NCBI GenBank assembly: GCA_049965775.1
Contig: JBMFVX010000080.1
Span: 1 to 13,597, forward strand
Direction: 5' to 3'
DNA from: JABEVB01 sp049965775
Lineage (GTDB): Bacteria > Planctomycetota > Phycisphaerae > WQYP01
Length of the DNA stretch: 13,597 bases
The notes beneath the pieces are model-generated. The model made no database searches, was not told where the DNA came from, and was given only the letters and a program-made list of their open reading frames with translations. Position 1 is the first letter of the stretch. Each line of letters starts with the position of its first letter. The translations under genes were made by a program, and so were the position numbers. Of this stretch, positions 7,123 to 13,597 are shown in pieces.

Positions 7123-7239
7123 TTACATGACGTCTGCCAGACCCGGTAGGGTCTGCATGGTCAATAGCACCAGGCCAAGCAGTCGAGAATCGTCTTGGTT
7201 ACGGCGGCCAGGCTCAGAGGTAAATGATTCACTGTTCAT
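7123..7239 (-). CDS. leuL: Leucine leader peptide of the leuA attenuator
   Basis: This 38-aa ORF begins MNSESFT and ends in TAA. Seven of residues 20-34 are leucine, including the cluster LLGLVLL at 20-26 (codons 7182-7162), using CTG, CTT, CTA and TTG. A 7-bp perfect hairpin (7138-7155, loop of 4 nt) lies inside the ORF just after the cluster and could act as the pause hairpin. Its role would be to let ribosome stalling at low charged tRNA-Leu switch the downstream terminator off; the peptide itself need have no function. No Shine-Dalgarno precedes the ATG, and the promoter sits so close that the mRNA may start at or next to the AUG. The frame is open further upstream, but that part lies before the promoter. 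Confidence 0.75.
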   Translation of the reverse strand: MNSESFTSEPGRRNQDDSRLLGLVLLTMQTLPGLADVM

Positions 7240-7246
7240 GGCTTTT

Positions 7247-7275
7247 ATAATATCGCTGCGTATTAAATCAGTCAA
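7247..7275 (-). promoter_or_regulatory. leuL-leuA promoter (near consensus)
   Basis: Minus-strand TTGACT (7275-7270), exactly 17 nt, then TATTAT (7252-7247). Both boxes match 5 of 6 consensus bases. The expected transcription start, about 7 nt after the -10 box, falls at 7240-7239, the A of the leader ATG or the base before it. Confidence 0.72.
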
Positions 7276-7368
7276 ACCGGTGGGGGGGTAGGCAGTTTGA
7301 GCAGGGTGATTATGGCGGTGCGAAAAGACTGCCAAGCGGGTGGCAACCGAGGCGATCTTGGGTATGCC

Positions 7369-8193
7369 CTACAACTCGGCGAATGTGGTTCGCTCAACGC
7401 CAAGGCGTTTAAGCTCATCCTTGAGGTTCGGTGCCAGCAGTGCGTCGAGTTCCAACTTGCGCTCTGCAACGAGTCGGGTTGCGGCAGCGTCAAGGCCTTC
7501 ACTGTAGCCAGGATGCACCATGACCTCGCCTGTGCCCGGAGGCAGATTCGCCAGTAATTGTTGCCAAACCTCCTGCGAAAACCTGCCGGTGTATTGCAGT
7601 CCGAAGAACCAGTCGGTTGTATGAATGCCCGCCTTGTCGGCGCGTGTTGCCAGCCGGCGGCCCAAATGAGCCGCAACCTTATAACCGAGTGTTGGCGCCG
7701 GATCTCCCGGCAGAGAATATTCGCGGGCTGTCCGAATGGCGGCGATTTTATGATGTTGGGCCAGTCGCAGGATGACTGGTTGCAGCATGGGCAGGTGATG
7801 CACATGCTTGTGGCTGTCGAGGTGGGTGGGCGTTAGATCGCTGCGCAAGGCAAAATCAATTTGATTGCTCCATTCGCGTTCAACCTCGGTAACCGCGCGG
7901 CGATTGATGAGGAGTCTTGCAAGCAGTTTGCCAACAGTCGGCGGAAAGCGATTGGAGCTATCTACAATCGCGCTGAGATTTTTCGATAATGGAGCGCCCT
8001 GCGTAAGGCAAAGGTGCATGCCTACGCCGAGCCTCGGTGTATCAAGAGCCAAACCGACGGCACGCTGTGCATCGGGCATGCCGGCCATGAGGGTCGTGCT
8101 CGTGAGAATGCCTTCCTGGTGTGCGCGGAGAATGCCGTCGGTAACTCCTACCGAAAAACCAAAGTCGTCCGCATTGATGATCAGCCGTCTCAT
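7369..8193 (-). CDS. ChbG/HpnK (YdjC)-family carbohydrate deacetylase
   Basis: This 274-aa protein belongs to the YdjC-like metal-dependent deacetylases, which include chitooligosaccharide deacetylase ChbG and the hopanoid-linked HpnK. Visible are NADDFG (7-12) with the metal-binding Asp pair, GMHLCL (58-63), the metal site THLDSHKHVH (123-132) and VMVHPGY (225-230). No signal peptide is seen. The substrate is probably an N-acetylated sugar or glycolipid. HpnC at the right end of the window makes an HpnK-like role thinkable, but the two genes are 5 kb apart and sequence alone does not decide. The gene follows the 3D protein by 47 bp, with a weak AGG 5-6 nt before its ATG, so they are probably co-transcribed. 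Confidence 0.85.
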   Translation of the reverse strand: MRRLIINADDFGFSVGVTDGILRAHQEGILTSTTLMAGMPDAQRAVGLALDTPRLGVGMHLCLTQGAPLSKNLSAIVDSSNRFPPTVGKLLARLLINRRAVTEVEREWSNQIDFALRSDLTPTHLDSHKHVHHLPMLQPVILRLAQHHKIAAIRTAREYSLPGDPAPTLGYKVAAHLGRRLATRADKAGIHTTDWFFGLQYTGRFSQEVWQQLLANLPPGTGEVMVHPGYSEGLDAAATRLVAERKLELDALLAPNLKDELKRLGVERTTFAEL

Positions 8194-8240
8194 TAAGCCT
8201 GAGAGTATACCGCGGCATTCGTTATCGCCAACTTTTGCGG

Positions 8241-8972
8241 TTACCTCAGGGGCCGGTAAACGCGAACGCGGAGCAGTTTATGGCCCCAAAGGCGAGCCGA
8301 GTAAAAGCTTGGCTGCAGCACATCAAGCCGATATCCGCGGATGGCTCCGCCCCGGTCGAGCACGGGAACTGGTCGCTGATGATCGTAGCCGGGTACTTTT
8401 ACGAGTGAACCGAACGGAATCAAATGTGTATCGGCGGCAACCAGGTGCCCATCGTTGGTGCGAACGCTTGCGCCGGAGGCGGTGGTGGTGCCGTTGTAAG
8501 GCCAGCAGCAACGACGGTCAGGTGCGTAGCCGGTTACGCGCAGCAGCAGTGTTTTTGAGTATTCATAGCGCCTGCCATGAAACCAGAAGATGGTTGGTTG
8601 ATGTCTTTGGGCCAGGAGCTTGTTAAGAGGGGCTTTGCGAGCCGTCGCCGCCCGTTTGGCTGCCTGTTCTCGTCGGTTCAACGCCGCCTTTTCGGAGGCA
8701 GCTTTCGTAGCCGCCTCTTGAACGAGCTGCGTCCGCGATGTTTGAGTTGCGGCTGCAGGGGCCATGGGACCGATCCGATTTGACGGTTCAGCCGGCGGGA
8801 TTGACACCACGGCGGCCGGAGCATAGGCCGATGAGGTTGTAACCGCCATCAGGCTGGCAACATGACCCATCCGCCAGAAGAGGGCAATAGTAGCCGGCCC
8901 AATCACCAACAGCACAAACAGTACTGCGAGTTCCCATGTTTCAGCTTTTGGCTCATCGCGTCGCTGATGCAT
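8241..8972 (-). CDS. Membrane-anchored 3D-domain protein, possible cell-wall lytic enzyme
   Basis: This 243-aa protein has one N-terminal membrane segment (about 13-34) after a short charged start, so most of it is probably periplasmic. An Ala/Lys/Arg-rich, probably extended or helical linker (about 75-115) follows. The C-terminal half is a 3D domain (double-psi beta-barrel relative of MltA and RlpA) with the three conserved aspartates: AADTHLIPFGS (Asp181), VLDRGGAIRG (Asp206) and RLDV (Asp217). Such domains occur in peptidoglycan lytic transglycosylases and resuscitation-type muralytic proteins; activity here is inferred. A neighbouring Cys pair (155-156) precedes the domain core. GGAG lies 9 nt before the ATG but within an inverted repeat that may hide it. 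A deacetylase follows 47 bp downstream. Confidence 0.8.
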   Translation of the reverse strand: MHQRRDEPKAETWELAVLFVLLVIGPATIALFWRMGHVASLMAVTTSSAYAPAAVVSIPPAEPSNRIGPMAPAAATQTSRTQLVQEAATKAASEKAALNRREQAAKRAATARKAPLNKLLAQRHQPTIFWFHGRRYEYSKTLLLRVTGYAPDRRCCWPYNGTTTASGASVRTNDGHLVAADTHLIPFGSLVKVPGYDHQRPVPVLDRGGAIRGYRLDVLQPSFYSARLWGHKLLRVRVYRPLR

Positions 8973-8977
8973 TATGC

Positions 8978-9007
8978 GTTGCTCCAGTGTACTTTAACTG
9001 GTGCAAC
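8978..9007 (-). promoter_or_regulatory. Inverted repeat covering the ribosome-binding site of the 3D gene
   Basis: GTTGC-T-CCAGT (8978-8988) and ACTGG-T-GCAAC (8997-9007) are perfect inverted arms apart from one central mismatch each side, with an 8-nt loop. In the minus-strand mRNA the GGAG ribosome site (8985-8982) is paired inside the stem. It could hold translation low, or be an operator at DNA level; the loop contains TAAAGT, the same -10-like hexamer as in the tkt promoter. Confidence 0.5.
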
Positions 9008-9059
9008 ATCCGTGTCGCATGAGCCACCCGCATCCTGCGATGGCAACAGTAAAATCTAC

Positions 9060-9400
9060 ATCCGGCCGTGTCATCACAGGTCTGGGTAACGCAGCTATGA
9101 CGGCGGCGTCTTCTTTTTTCCCTTGTGTGGTGCCAAGCAAAGGCGGCACACGAGCCATTGCGGTCGTTGCCACGTCAACCAGAGGGCCTTACTGGAACCT
9201 CGCTACCAAACCCACCCCTCTGGTTGCTTGGCTGGCCAAGGGTAAGGTGCAGCAAGCCAAGCATCGTGGTGTGGTTCAAAGGAACCGCACAGGTGCGTTT
9301 GTGTGTTTCGACTTAAGGCTCCATGCCTCGCCGGTTCACACTCGCGCATCACATTCGGTTACCATTGTGGCAGATTGGCTCGGGCATTTCCAGTCTAAAA
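9060..9400 (+). ncRNA. Candidate structured non-coding RNA, family unknown
   Basis: The 513-bp gap between the transglutaminase and 3D genes has no credible protein but many stems. These are 9072-9074 region with 9097-9104; 9122-9134 with 9142-9154 (13 positions, one mismatch); 9176-9186 with 9216-9226 (11 bp perfect); 9227-9233 with 9255-9261; 9269-9277 with 9282-9290 (loop AAAG); 9292-9305 with 9337-9350 (11 pairs around a 3x3 internal loop); and 9372-9378 with 9390-9396. Five of these pairs are G-U on the plus strand and would be A-C mismatches on the minus strand, and none shows the opposite. That points to plus-strand transcription. I do not see the conserved cores of RNase P RNA, tmRNA, 6S or SRP RNA. 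Both ends, the promoter and the terminator are undefined. Confidence 0.5.
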
Positions 9401-9485
9401 AATGAATTTTTATAATAAATACGCCATTGCGTAGCATATGCTCTCCAATTACGAATGTTGACGTACATAATTCGCTGGGAATGAT

Positions 9486-11780
9486 TTATAGACGAAGGTT
9501 AGGGATTTCTTTTTCAATAATCTTCATAGATGCTTGGATGCGGTTGCTAAGCTCTGGGGTTACAACCTGGTTCCCATAACGTATATCATAGAAACAGGTT
9601 ACCAGTGTTCGCGCTTCATTCCGCACAGTCTGTGGCAGATGGCTGATTTGGGTTACAAACTCGAGCGGTGTGTGAGCAGGGTCACGATTAACTCCGCGTT
9701 TGGCCAAGAGTCGCACCAGCCGGTCAAAAAATGCCAGTTCGCGCGACAACTTGCGCTGCAGTTTCGCGTCGAGTCCGCGAACCATTTTGGCGACCACGCT
9801 TGTGCGTCGCCAATGCCATGTGCGAATAAGCCAGAAGGTCATGCCTGCCGCCAGAAAAAGCACCATGCCCGCGATAAAAAGACGGTAATGGCCGCTCTTG
9901 GGGTTCATCATCCAATGTCGTACCGCCGAAACAATTGCTCTAAGCCAGATTACTGTTGCCTCAAAACCGTGCTTTACCGCCAAAACGCTGGCGTGGATTA
10001 TGCTCTTGCGCATGGCGGCATTAAAGGCAACGATATTCTGCAGCCATTGCAAACGTACCCATTGAAAAAAATCGGTCATTTTTGAATACCAGGTTCGCGG
10101 AGTCTCGACCGTGGTCAGCGCCGCTGCCGGTGAAGGGTCAAAGCGGGTCCAGCCGACGTGCGGAATGTACGCCTGGACCCAGGCATGAGCAAATTTTTGG
10201 CGCACAACGTAGTAACCGCCAACCGAATTAAAATCTCCGCCGTGGTATCCCACAACCATTCTGGCCGGAATGCCCGCCGCCCGGCAGAACATCACCATTG
10301 CCGACGCAAAATATTCGCAGTAGCCGCCGATCTTTTGTTTGTGCAGCAGAAAGTCTTCGGTCGGATCTATATTGGGGTCCACGGGTGTCATGGTAAACGA
10401 ATAGTTGTAGTGTGACTGCAGATACGTCTCAAACCGCTGGCAAAGTAACTTAGCGGCCGCGGTGGAATCAGGATGTTTAGCCAATCGCGAGAAAAGAGGG
10501 CCACCCACGCGCACGGCCATGGCGGCCACGGCCTTGGGGATCGGCGCTGAAGCAACTTCAATCAGGCCGCTGGGACTGAACGGTTGATACATTGAAAACG
10601 ACGGAAAGAGCGAAGGGTGCTTCGGCCCCAGCAGGGAGGGCGCCAGCGCCGGCACGCTCCACGCTTTGTAATCTATCTCGCCGGAGTGCGAAGCGCCGCT
10701 TATGATAGAACCGTCGGGAAGCCGCATCACGCTGGTGGTGCTGCTGCTTTCAATTTTAATCGCCGGCGGCATCACAAATAAATTATTGTCTGATCCAAGC
10801 CGGTTTAGATGCACGATCTGCTCAATCTCACCTGCTTTGCGTTGGGCTGCCGTCAGGTGATATAAAATCGCGGTATGGTTATTGCCGGCGTCAAGTAACA
10901 ATGTTTTAGGCGACGGAACGCCGCCTGATGATCGCATCCATTCGTGCGAGCGCCGGCTATAAACATCGAGGGTTGAACCGGCAAAGTAGGGTTGATAACC
11001 CTCGTTGCCGATGTTCTTCCCGTTCTTCAGCAGAGTGATCTCGGCGACGACCGCATTGCTCTGATGGAGTTCGCCTATTTGGCCCAGCGCCACGCGGTTG
11101 GAGAAACCCGTTTGGGAACCGTTTCCGTGGAGTCGCCAGTTCGCGAGCATACCGGGTACGCCCCCGCGCGGAAAAAGTACGAACACCAGAGCCGCAAAAA
11201 CAAACAGCACGACGGCCGATCCCCAGAATATGCGGCGAATGCTTGCGCCGATAACCAAGTCGTTGCTGGCCATCAGCATGCCGCGGTCTGCCGCCGCCCG
11301 TTGAACCATGGCACGCTGTGTCTCGACCCGAAGATGAAAAACCAGGCTTAAATAGAGGCCTAACGCCAGATAAGCTACAAGGATCATCGCGAAAACAGCC
11401 GAGGTAGTCAGGATCGCCGACGACAAAATTAAAAGCAGGCTCAGGACCAGTAGCTGGCCCCAGTCGCGATTGCTTTTGGTTTCAAAAAGCTTACATAAGA
11501 TTAAACCGGTGATGAAATGCCCCAGCGCCAAAATAAGATTGCTCTGGCGTTGAATAACCAGTTCCCAAAATAAAATGAGAGATACAAACAGGACCGCCGA
11601 GTTGATTACCCAGCGAGGAACCGGCGGGCCGTTGCCATTCTCTATGAAAAACCAGCTCAACCCGGTGAGCAGCACCGCGACGCCCAGCAACGTGAAGTTT
11701 TCGCACGCGTACGCAAAGCCGATAAGGCTTAGCAGCACCAGCAGGTATGCCAGCAGCGGAAATCGGCGGAGAAATGCCAT
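9486..11780 (-). CDS. TgpA-like membrane transglutaminase (DUF3488-transglutaminase-DUF4129)
   Basis: This 764-aa integral membrane protein has about seven hydrophobic helices in its first 205 residues (DUF3488-like), including 8-26, 30-46, 60-75, 83-98, 108-146 and 185-203. A large extracytoplasmic region follows, containing TGFSNRVALGQIGEL (224-238), typical of the family. The transglutaminase core shows the triad Cys488 (GGYCEYFASA), His532 (AHAW) and Asp548 (FDPSP). A last membrane helix (about 633-652) leads to a cytoplasmic DUF4129-like tail (about 680-740). The role is probably in envelope protein processing or cross-linking; TgpA is essential in Pseudomonas aeruginosa, but its substrate is unclear. 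AGGA lies about 10 nt before the ATG. It follows ispH by 21 bp and is probably co-transcribed. The MoxR ATPase and DUF58 partners often found next to such genes are absent. Confidence 0.92.
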   Translation of the reverse strand: MAFLRRFPLLAYLLVLLSLIGFAYACENFTLLGVAVLLTGLSWFFIENGNGPPVPRWVINSAVLFVSLILFWELVIQRQSNLILALGHFITGLILCKLFETKSNRDWGQLLVLSLLLILSSAILTTSAVFAMILVAYLALGLYLSLVFHLRVETQRAMVQRAAADRGMLMASNDLVIGASIRRIFWGSAVVLFVFAALVFVLFPRGGVPGMLANWRLHGNGSQTGFSNRVALGQIGELHQSNAVVAEITLLKNGKNIGNEGYQPYFAGSTLDVYSRRSHEWMRSSGGVPSPKTLLLDAGNNHTAILYHLTAAQRKAGEIEQIVHLNRLGSDNNLFVMPPAIKIESSSTTSVMRLPDGSIISGASHSGEIDYKAWSVPALAPSLLGPKHPSLFPSFSMYQPFSPSGLIEVASAPIPKAVAAMAVRVGGPLFSRLAKHPDSTAAAKLLCQRFETYLQSHYNYSFTMTPVDPNIDPTEDFLLHKQKIGGYCEYFASAMVMFCRAAGIPARMVVGYHGGDFNSVGGYYVVRQKFAHAWVQAYIPHVGWTRFDPSPAAALTTVETPRTWYSKMTDFFQWVRLQWLQNIVAFNAAMRKSIIHASVLAVKHGFEATVIWLRAIVSAVRHWMMNPKSGHYRLFIAGMVLFLAAGMTFWLIRTWHWRRTSVVAKMVRGLDAKLQRKLSRELAFFDRLVRLLAKRGVNRDPAHTPLEFVTQISHLPQTVRNEARTLVTCFYDIRYGNQVVTPELSNRIQASMKIIEKEIPNLRL

Positions 11781-11801
11781 CTGGCGGGTTTCCTCTCAAC
11801 C

Positions 11802-12755
11802 TTACACGGGGGTTTCGGCGTGCTGCCGCTCTAGTTTGCGCAATGACACCGGTAGCTCAAAATGCATGTCTTCTTCGGTAACATGGCGCGACTCGACCGT
11901 GGCGCCATAGCGCGATTGAAGCTGCGCAATAATGTCCTGCACAAGGTCTTCCGGAGCGGAGGCACCCGCTGTGATCAGCACGGTCTTAACCCCCTCGAAC
12001 CAGTTGTAGTTAATATGTGAAACATCATCAATCAAATAACCTTTGGTACCGCGGTTTTCGGCCATTTCGACCAAGCGCTTGGAATTTGAACTGTTTTGGC
12101 TGCCCACCACCAATACCAGGTCGCACTCGGGCGCAAGCTTCTGCACGGCGGTCTGCCGGTTGGTGGTGGCGTAACAGATGTCTTCTTTGGGAGGGCTTTG
12201 AATACGTGGGTACTTTTTACGTAGAGCCGCAATAATGGCCGAGGCATCGTCGAGGCTCAGCGTGGTTTGTGTGAGGTAGGCAATTCGATGATCAGCCGGA
12301 ATATCAAGTTGATCTACATCATCCACGTCTTCGACAATCTTAATTGCATCGGGCGCTTCGCCGAGCGTGCCGATTACTTCATCGTGATCTTCATGGCCGA
12401 TGAGCACGATCGTAAATTTCTGTCGGGCATAGCGAATCGCTTCATTGTGTACTTTGGTTACAAGCGGACAGGTTGCATCCACCTGAATAAGCTTGCGATC
12501 GTTGGATTTTTGCCGCACCTCGGGCGATACGCCGTGCGCGCTGTAAACCACGGTGGCCCCCTGGGGCACCTCATCAATGGAATTGACGAAGATCACGCCC
12601 TGATGAACAAATCGTTCCACAACGTGGCGGTTATGCACAATTTCGTGATACACATAAACGGGAGCGCCCTTAAGCTGTAGTACGCGCTCTACACACTCAA
12701 TCGCCATGTTAACGCCGGCACAAAATCCACGTGGGTTGGCCAGTAAAACTTTCAT
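11802..12755 (-). CDS. ispH: 4-hydroxy-3-methylbut-2-enyl diphosphate reductase
   Basis: IspH (LytB) is the last enzyme of the MEP pathway, reducing HMBPP to IPP and DMAPP with a [4Fe-4S] cluster. The 317-aa protein has the usual length. The three cluster cysteines are Cys12 (RGFCAGV), Cys96 (ATCPLV) and Cys194 (DICYAT). The substrate and proton-relay residues are visible in YSAHGVSP (71-78), HEDHDE (121-126, Glu126), TQTTLS (162-167) and GSQNSSNS (218-225). I chose the ATG at 12755 because a perfect AAGGAG lies 8 nt upstream and MKVLLANPRG is the normal N-terminus. An in-frame extension to 12905 has no family similarity and is rejected. It is followed after 21 bp by the transglutaminase gene and diverges from hpnC. 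Confidence 0.97.
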   Translation of the reverse strand: MKVLLANPRGFCAGVNMAIECVERVLQLKGAPVYVYHEIVHNRHVVERFVHQGVIFVNSIDEVPQGATVVYSAHGVSPEVRQKSNDRKLIQVDATCPLVTKVHNEAIRYARQKFTIVLIGHEDHDEVIGTLGEAPDAIKIVEDVDDVDQLDIPADHRIAYLTQTTLSLDDASAIIAALRKKYPRIQSPPKEDICYATTNRQTAVQKLAPECDLVLVVGSQNSSNSKRLVEMAENRGTKGYLIDDVSHINYNWFEGVKTVLITAGASAPEDLVQDIIAQLQSRYGATVESRHVTEEDMHFELPVSLRKLERQHAETPV

Positions 12756-12921
12756 AAACGCCACTCCTTCGTGTGGTAATAGGTTATCGGCATTTGCGGC
12801 CATGCGTCTTTGGGTTGCCTGGTTATATCGCAGGCCGTCATCCGTCGGAAACGGGCATCGCCGCCATTGCCCTGGGCCGGAGCAGTATTGCCCTGACGCG
12901 CCCAAACCGCCATATTACGCT

Positions 12922-12949
12922 ATCATAACCCGATTGGGGATTGTAGCAA
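12922..12949 (-). promoter_or_regulatory. Putative ispH promoter
   Basis: Minus-strand TTGCTA (12949-12944), 16 nt, then TATGAT (12927-12922). The start near 12915 would leave an untranslated leader of about 160 nt before ispH. The 287-bp ispH/hpnC divergent gap shows no other clear element; I found no convincing plus-strand promoter for hpnC. Confidence 0.4.
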
Positions 12950-13042
12950 AACAGCCCCGGCGAGACGTGCATTACCCGCAACGGCGCCTTGGCCGATAAT
13001 GGCTTTTTGCCCGGCAAGCCGCGTGAGGCGCGAAGGTTGGAT

Positions 13043-13597
13043 ATGGCGACAAAAGACAGTTCTGTGCAACTGACGAATTTACCCGCGGGCGTGCCCCCAA
13101 CCGTGCGGGCTGCGTTTGCCCCGGCAAATGATGCGGCCTCCGCCGAGGCGTACACCCGTGAACTCGCCCACAGCCACTACGAAAACTTCAGCGTGGTTTC
13201 GCGGCTGTTGCCGCGCTACCTGAGGCAGGACTTCTGCAATGTGTATAGCTTCTGCCGAATTGCTGACGATCTTGGCGACGAAGTCCATAACCCCTCCTTA
13301 TCGCTGCAACTGCTGGCTGATTTTCGGCGTCAGACGCTTGCATGCTACGCCGGCGAGAGCCAAACAGCGGTATTTACCGCGCTTAGCCGCACGATTAAAC
13401 GATGGGATATTCCGGTTAAGCCATTTCTGGACTTGATAGATGCTTTTGAGCAGGACCAGCGAGTGACCCGCTACGCTACCTTTGATCAGGTGCTGGACTA
13501 TTGCCGGCGCAGTGCTGATCCGGTGGGGCGGTTGGTGCTCTACATGGGCGGCTACCGTGATGAGCAAAGACAGCGTTTATCGGATCAGACTTGTTCG
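13043..13597 (+). CDS. hpnC: Squalene/hydroxysqualene synthase HpnC-like, cut by the window end
   Basis: The first 185 residues are present and the frame is open to the right edge. The protein belongs to the trans-isoprenyl diphosphate synthases that join two farnesyl diphosphates (squalene/phytoene synthase fold). Visible are ELAHSHYENFSVVSRLLP (40-57), the first Asp-rich motif DDLGDE (75-80, DxxxD) and CRRSADPVGRLVLYMGGY (154-171), the last two typical of HpnC, the hydroxysqualene synthase of the HpnCDE squalene route. The second Asp-rich motif would lie beyond the edge. GAAGG lies 6 nt before the ATG. It diverges from ispH, which supplies the isoprenoid units. An HpnD-like identity is the main alternative; the sequence around the first motif fits HpnC better. 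Confidence 0.87.
   Translation, partial: MATKDSSVQLTNLPAGVPPTVRAAFAPANDAASAEAYTRELAHSHYENFSVVSRLLPRYLRQDFCNVYSFCRIADDLGDEVHNPSLSLQLLADFRRQTLACYAGESQTAVFTALSRTIKRWDIPVKPFLDLIDAFEQDQRVTRYATFDQVLDYCRRSADPVGRLVLYMGGYRDEQRQRLSDQTCS

Noticed and set aside
7240..7335. Upstream in-frame extension of the leucine leader ORF
   Set aside because: It overlaps the -35 and -10 boxes and so would not be in the transcript from that promoter.
9070..9101. Hairpin resembling SRP RNA helix 8 (CAGGUC ... GCAGC)
   Set aside because: The order of CAGG and GCAGC is similar, but the conserved A before GCA is C and the GGAA/GNAR loop context does not fit; no SRP-like flanking helix found.
8994..9158. 54-codon minus-strand ORF (MARVPPLL...) before the 3D gene
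   Set aside because: No ribosome site or family resemblance, and it runs through the stems of the RNA candidate and into the dyad.
9001..9405. 134-codon plus-strand ORF starting with GTG
   Set aside because: No Shine-Dalgarno, no motif, and the DNA is dominated by inverted repeats with wobble pairs, which fits an RNA better than a protein.
12756..12905. N-terminal extension of ispH
   Set aside because: The extension has no IspH similarity and a perfect AAGGAG sits 8 nt before the internal ATG at 12755.

Overview
The window is a bacterial chromosome segment of moderate-to-high GC. It is packed with housekeeping genes, almost all on the minus strand, and shows no mobile element, CRISPR array, tRNA or rRNA. 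The hydroxysqualene-type synthase (hopanoid route), the MEP-pathway enzyme IspH, an animal-length transketolase, a PAPS-type sulfotransferase, a TgpA-like transglutaminase and a TsaC/arginine-phosphatase fusion would fit a Gram-negative environmental bacterium, perhaps of the Planctomycetes/PVC type. That placement is inference; no rRNA is present to confirm it.

Read right to left, in the direction of transcription. At the far right a partial hpnC (+) diverges from ispH (-), which is followed after 21 bp by a membrane transglutaminase (tgpA-like). A 513-bp gap then carries a candidate structured RNA on the plus strand. Next come a membrane-anchored 3D-domain protein and a ChbG/HpnK-type deacetylase. 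Then comes a complete leucine attenuation module: promoter, 38-codon Leu-rich leader peptide, antiterminator and terminator, followed by leuA. tkt and nrdR follow, each with its own recognisable promoter. The left end is a likely operon of a sulfotransferase, a TsaC-YwlE fusion and rpiB, the last two overlapping by an ATGA.

Themes: carbon metabolism (transketolase, RpiB-like isomerase), leucine synthesis (LeuA), isoprenoid/hopanoid supply (IspH, HpnC, perhaps the HpnK-like deacetylase), cell envelope (transglutaminase, 3D protein) and dNTP control (NrdR). The points most worth a second look are the roughly 330-nt plus-strand RNA candidate at 9060-9400, whose five wobble pairs all favour one strand; the leuA attenuator with an apparently leaderless leader peptide; the TsaC-YwlE fusion next to rpiB; and the RpiB homologue that lacks the usual catalytic Cys and His.
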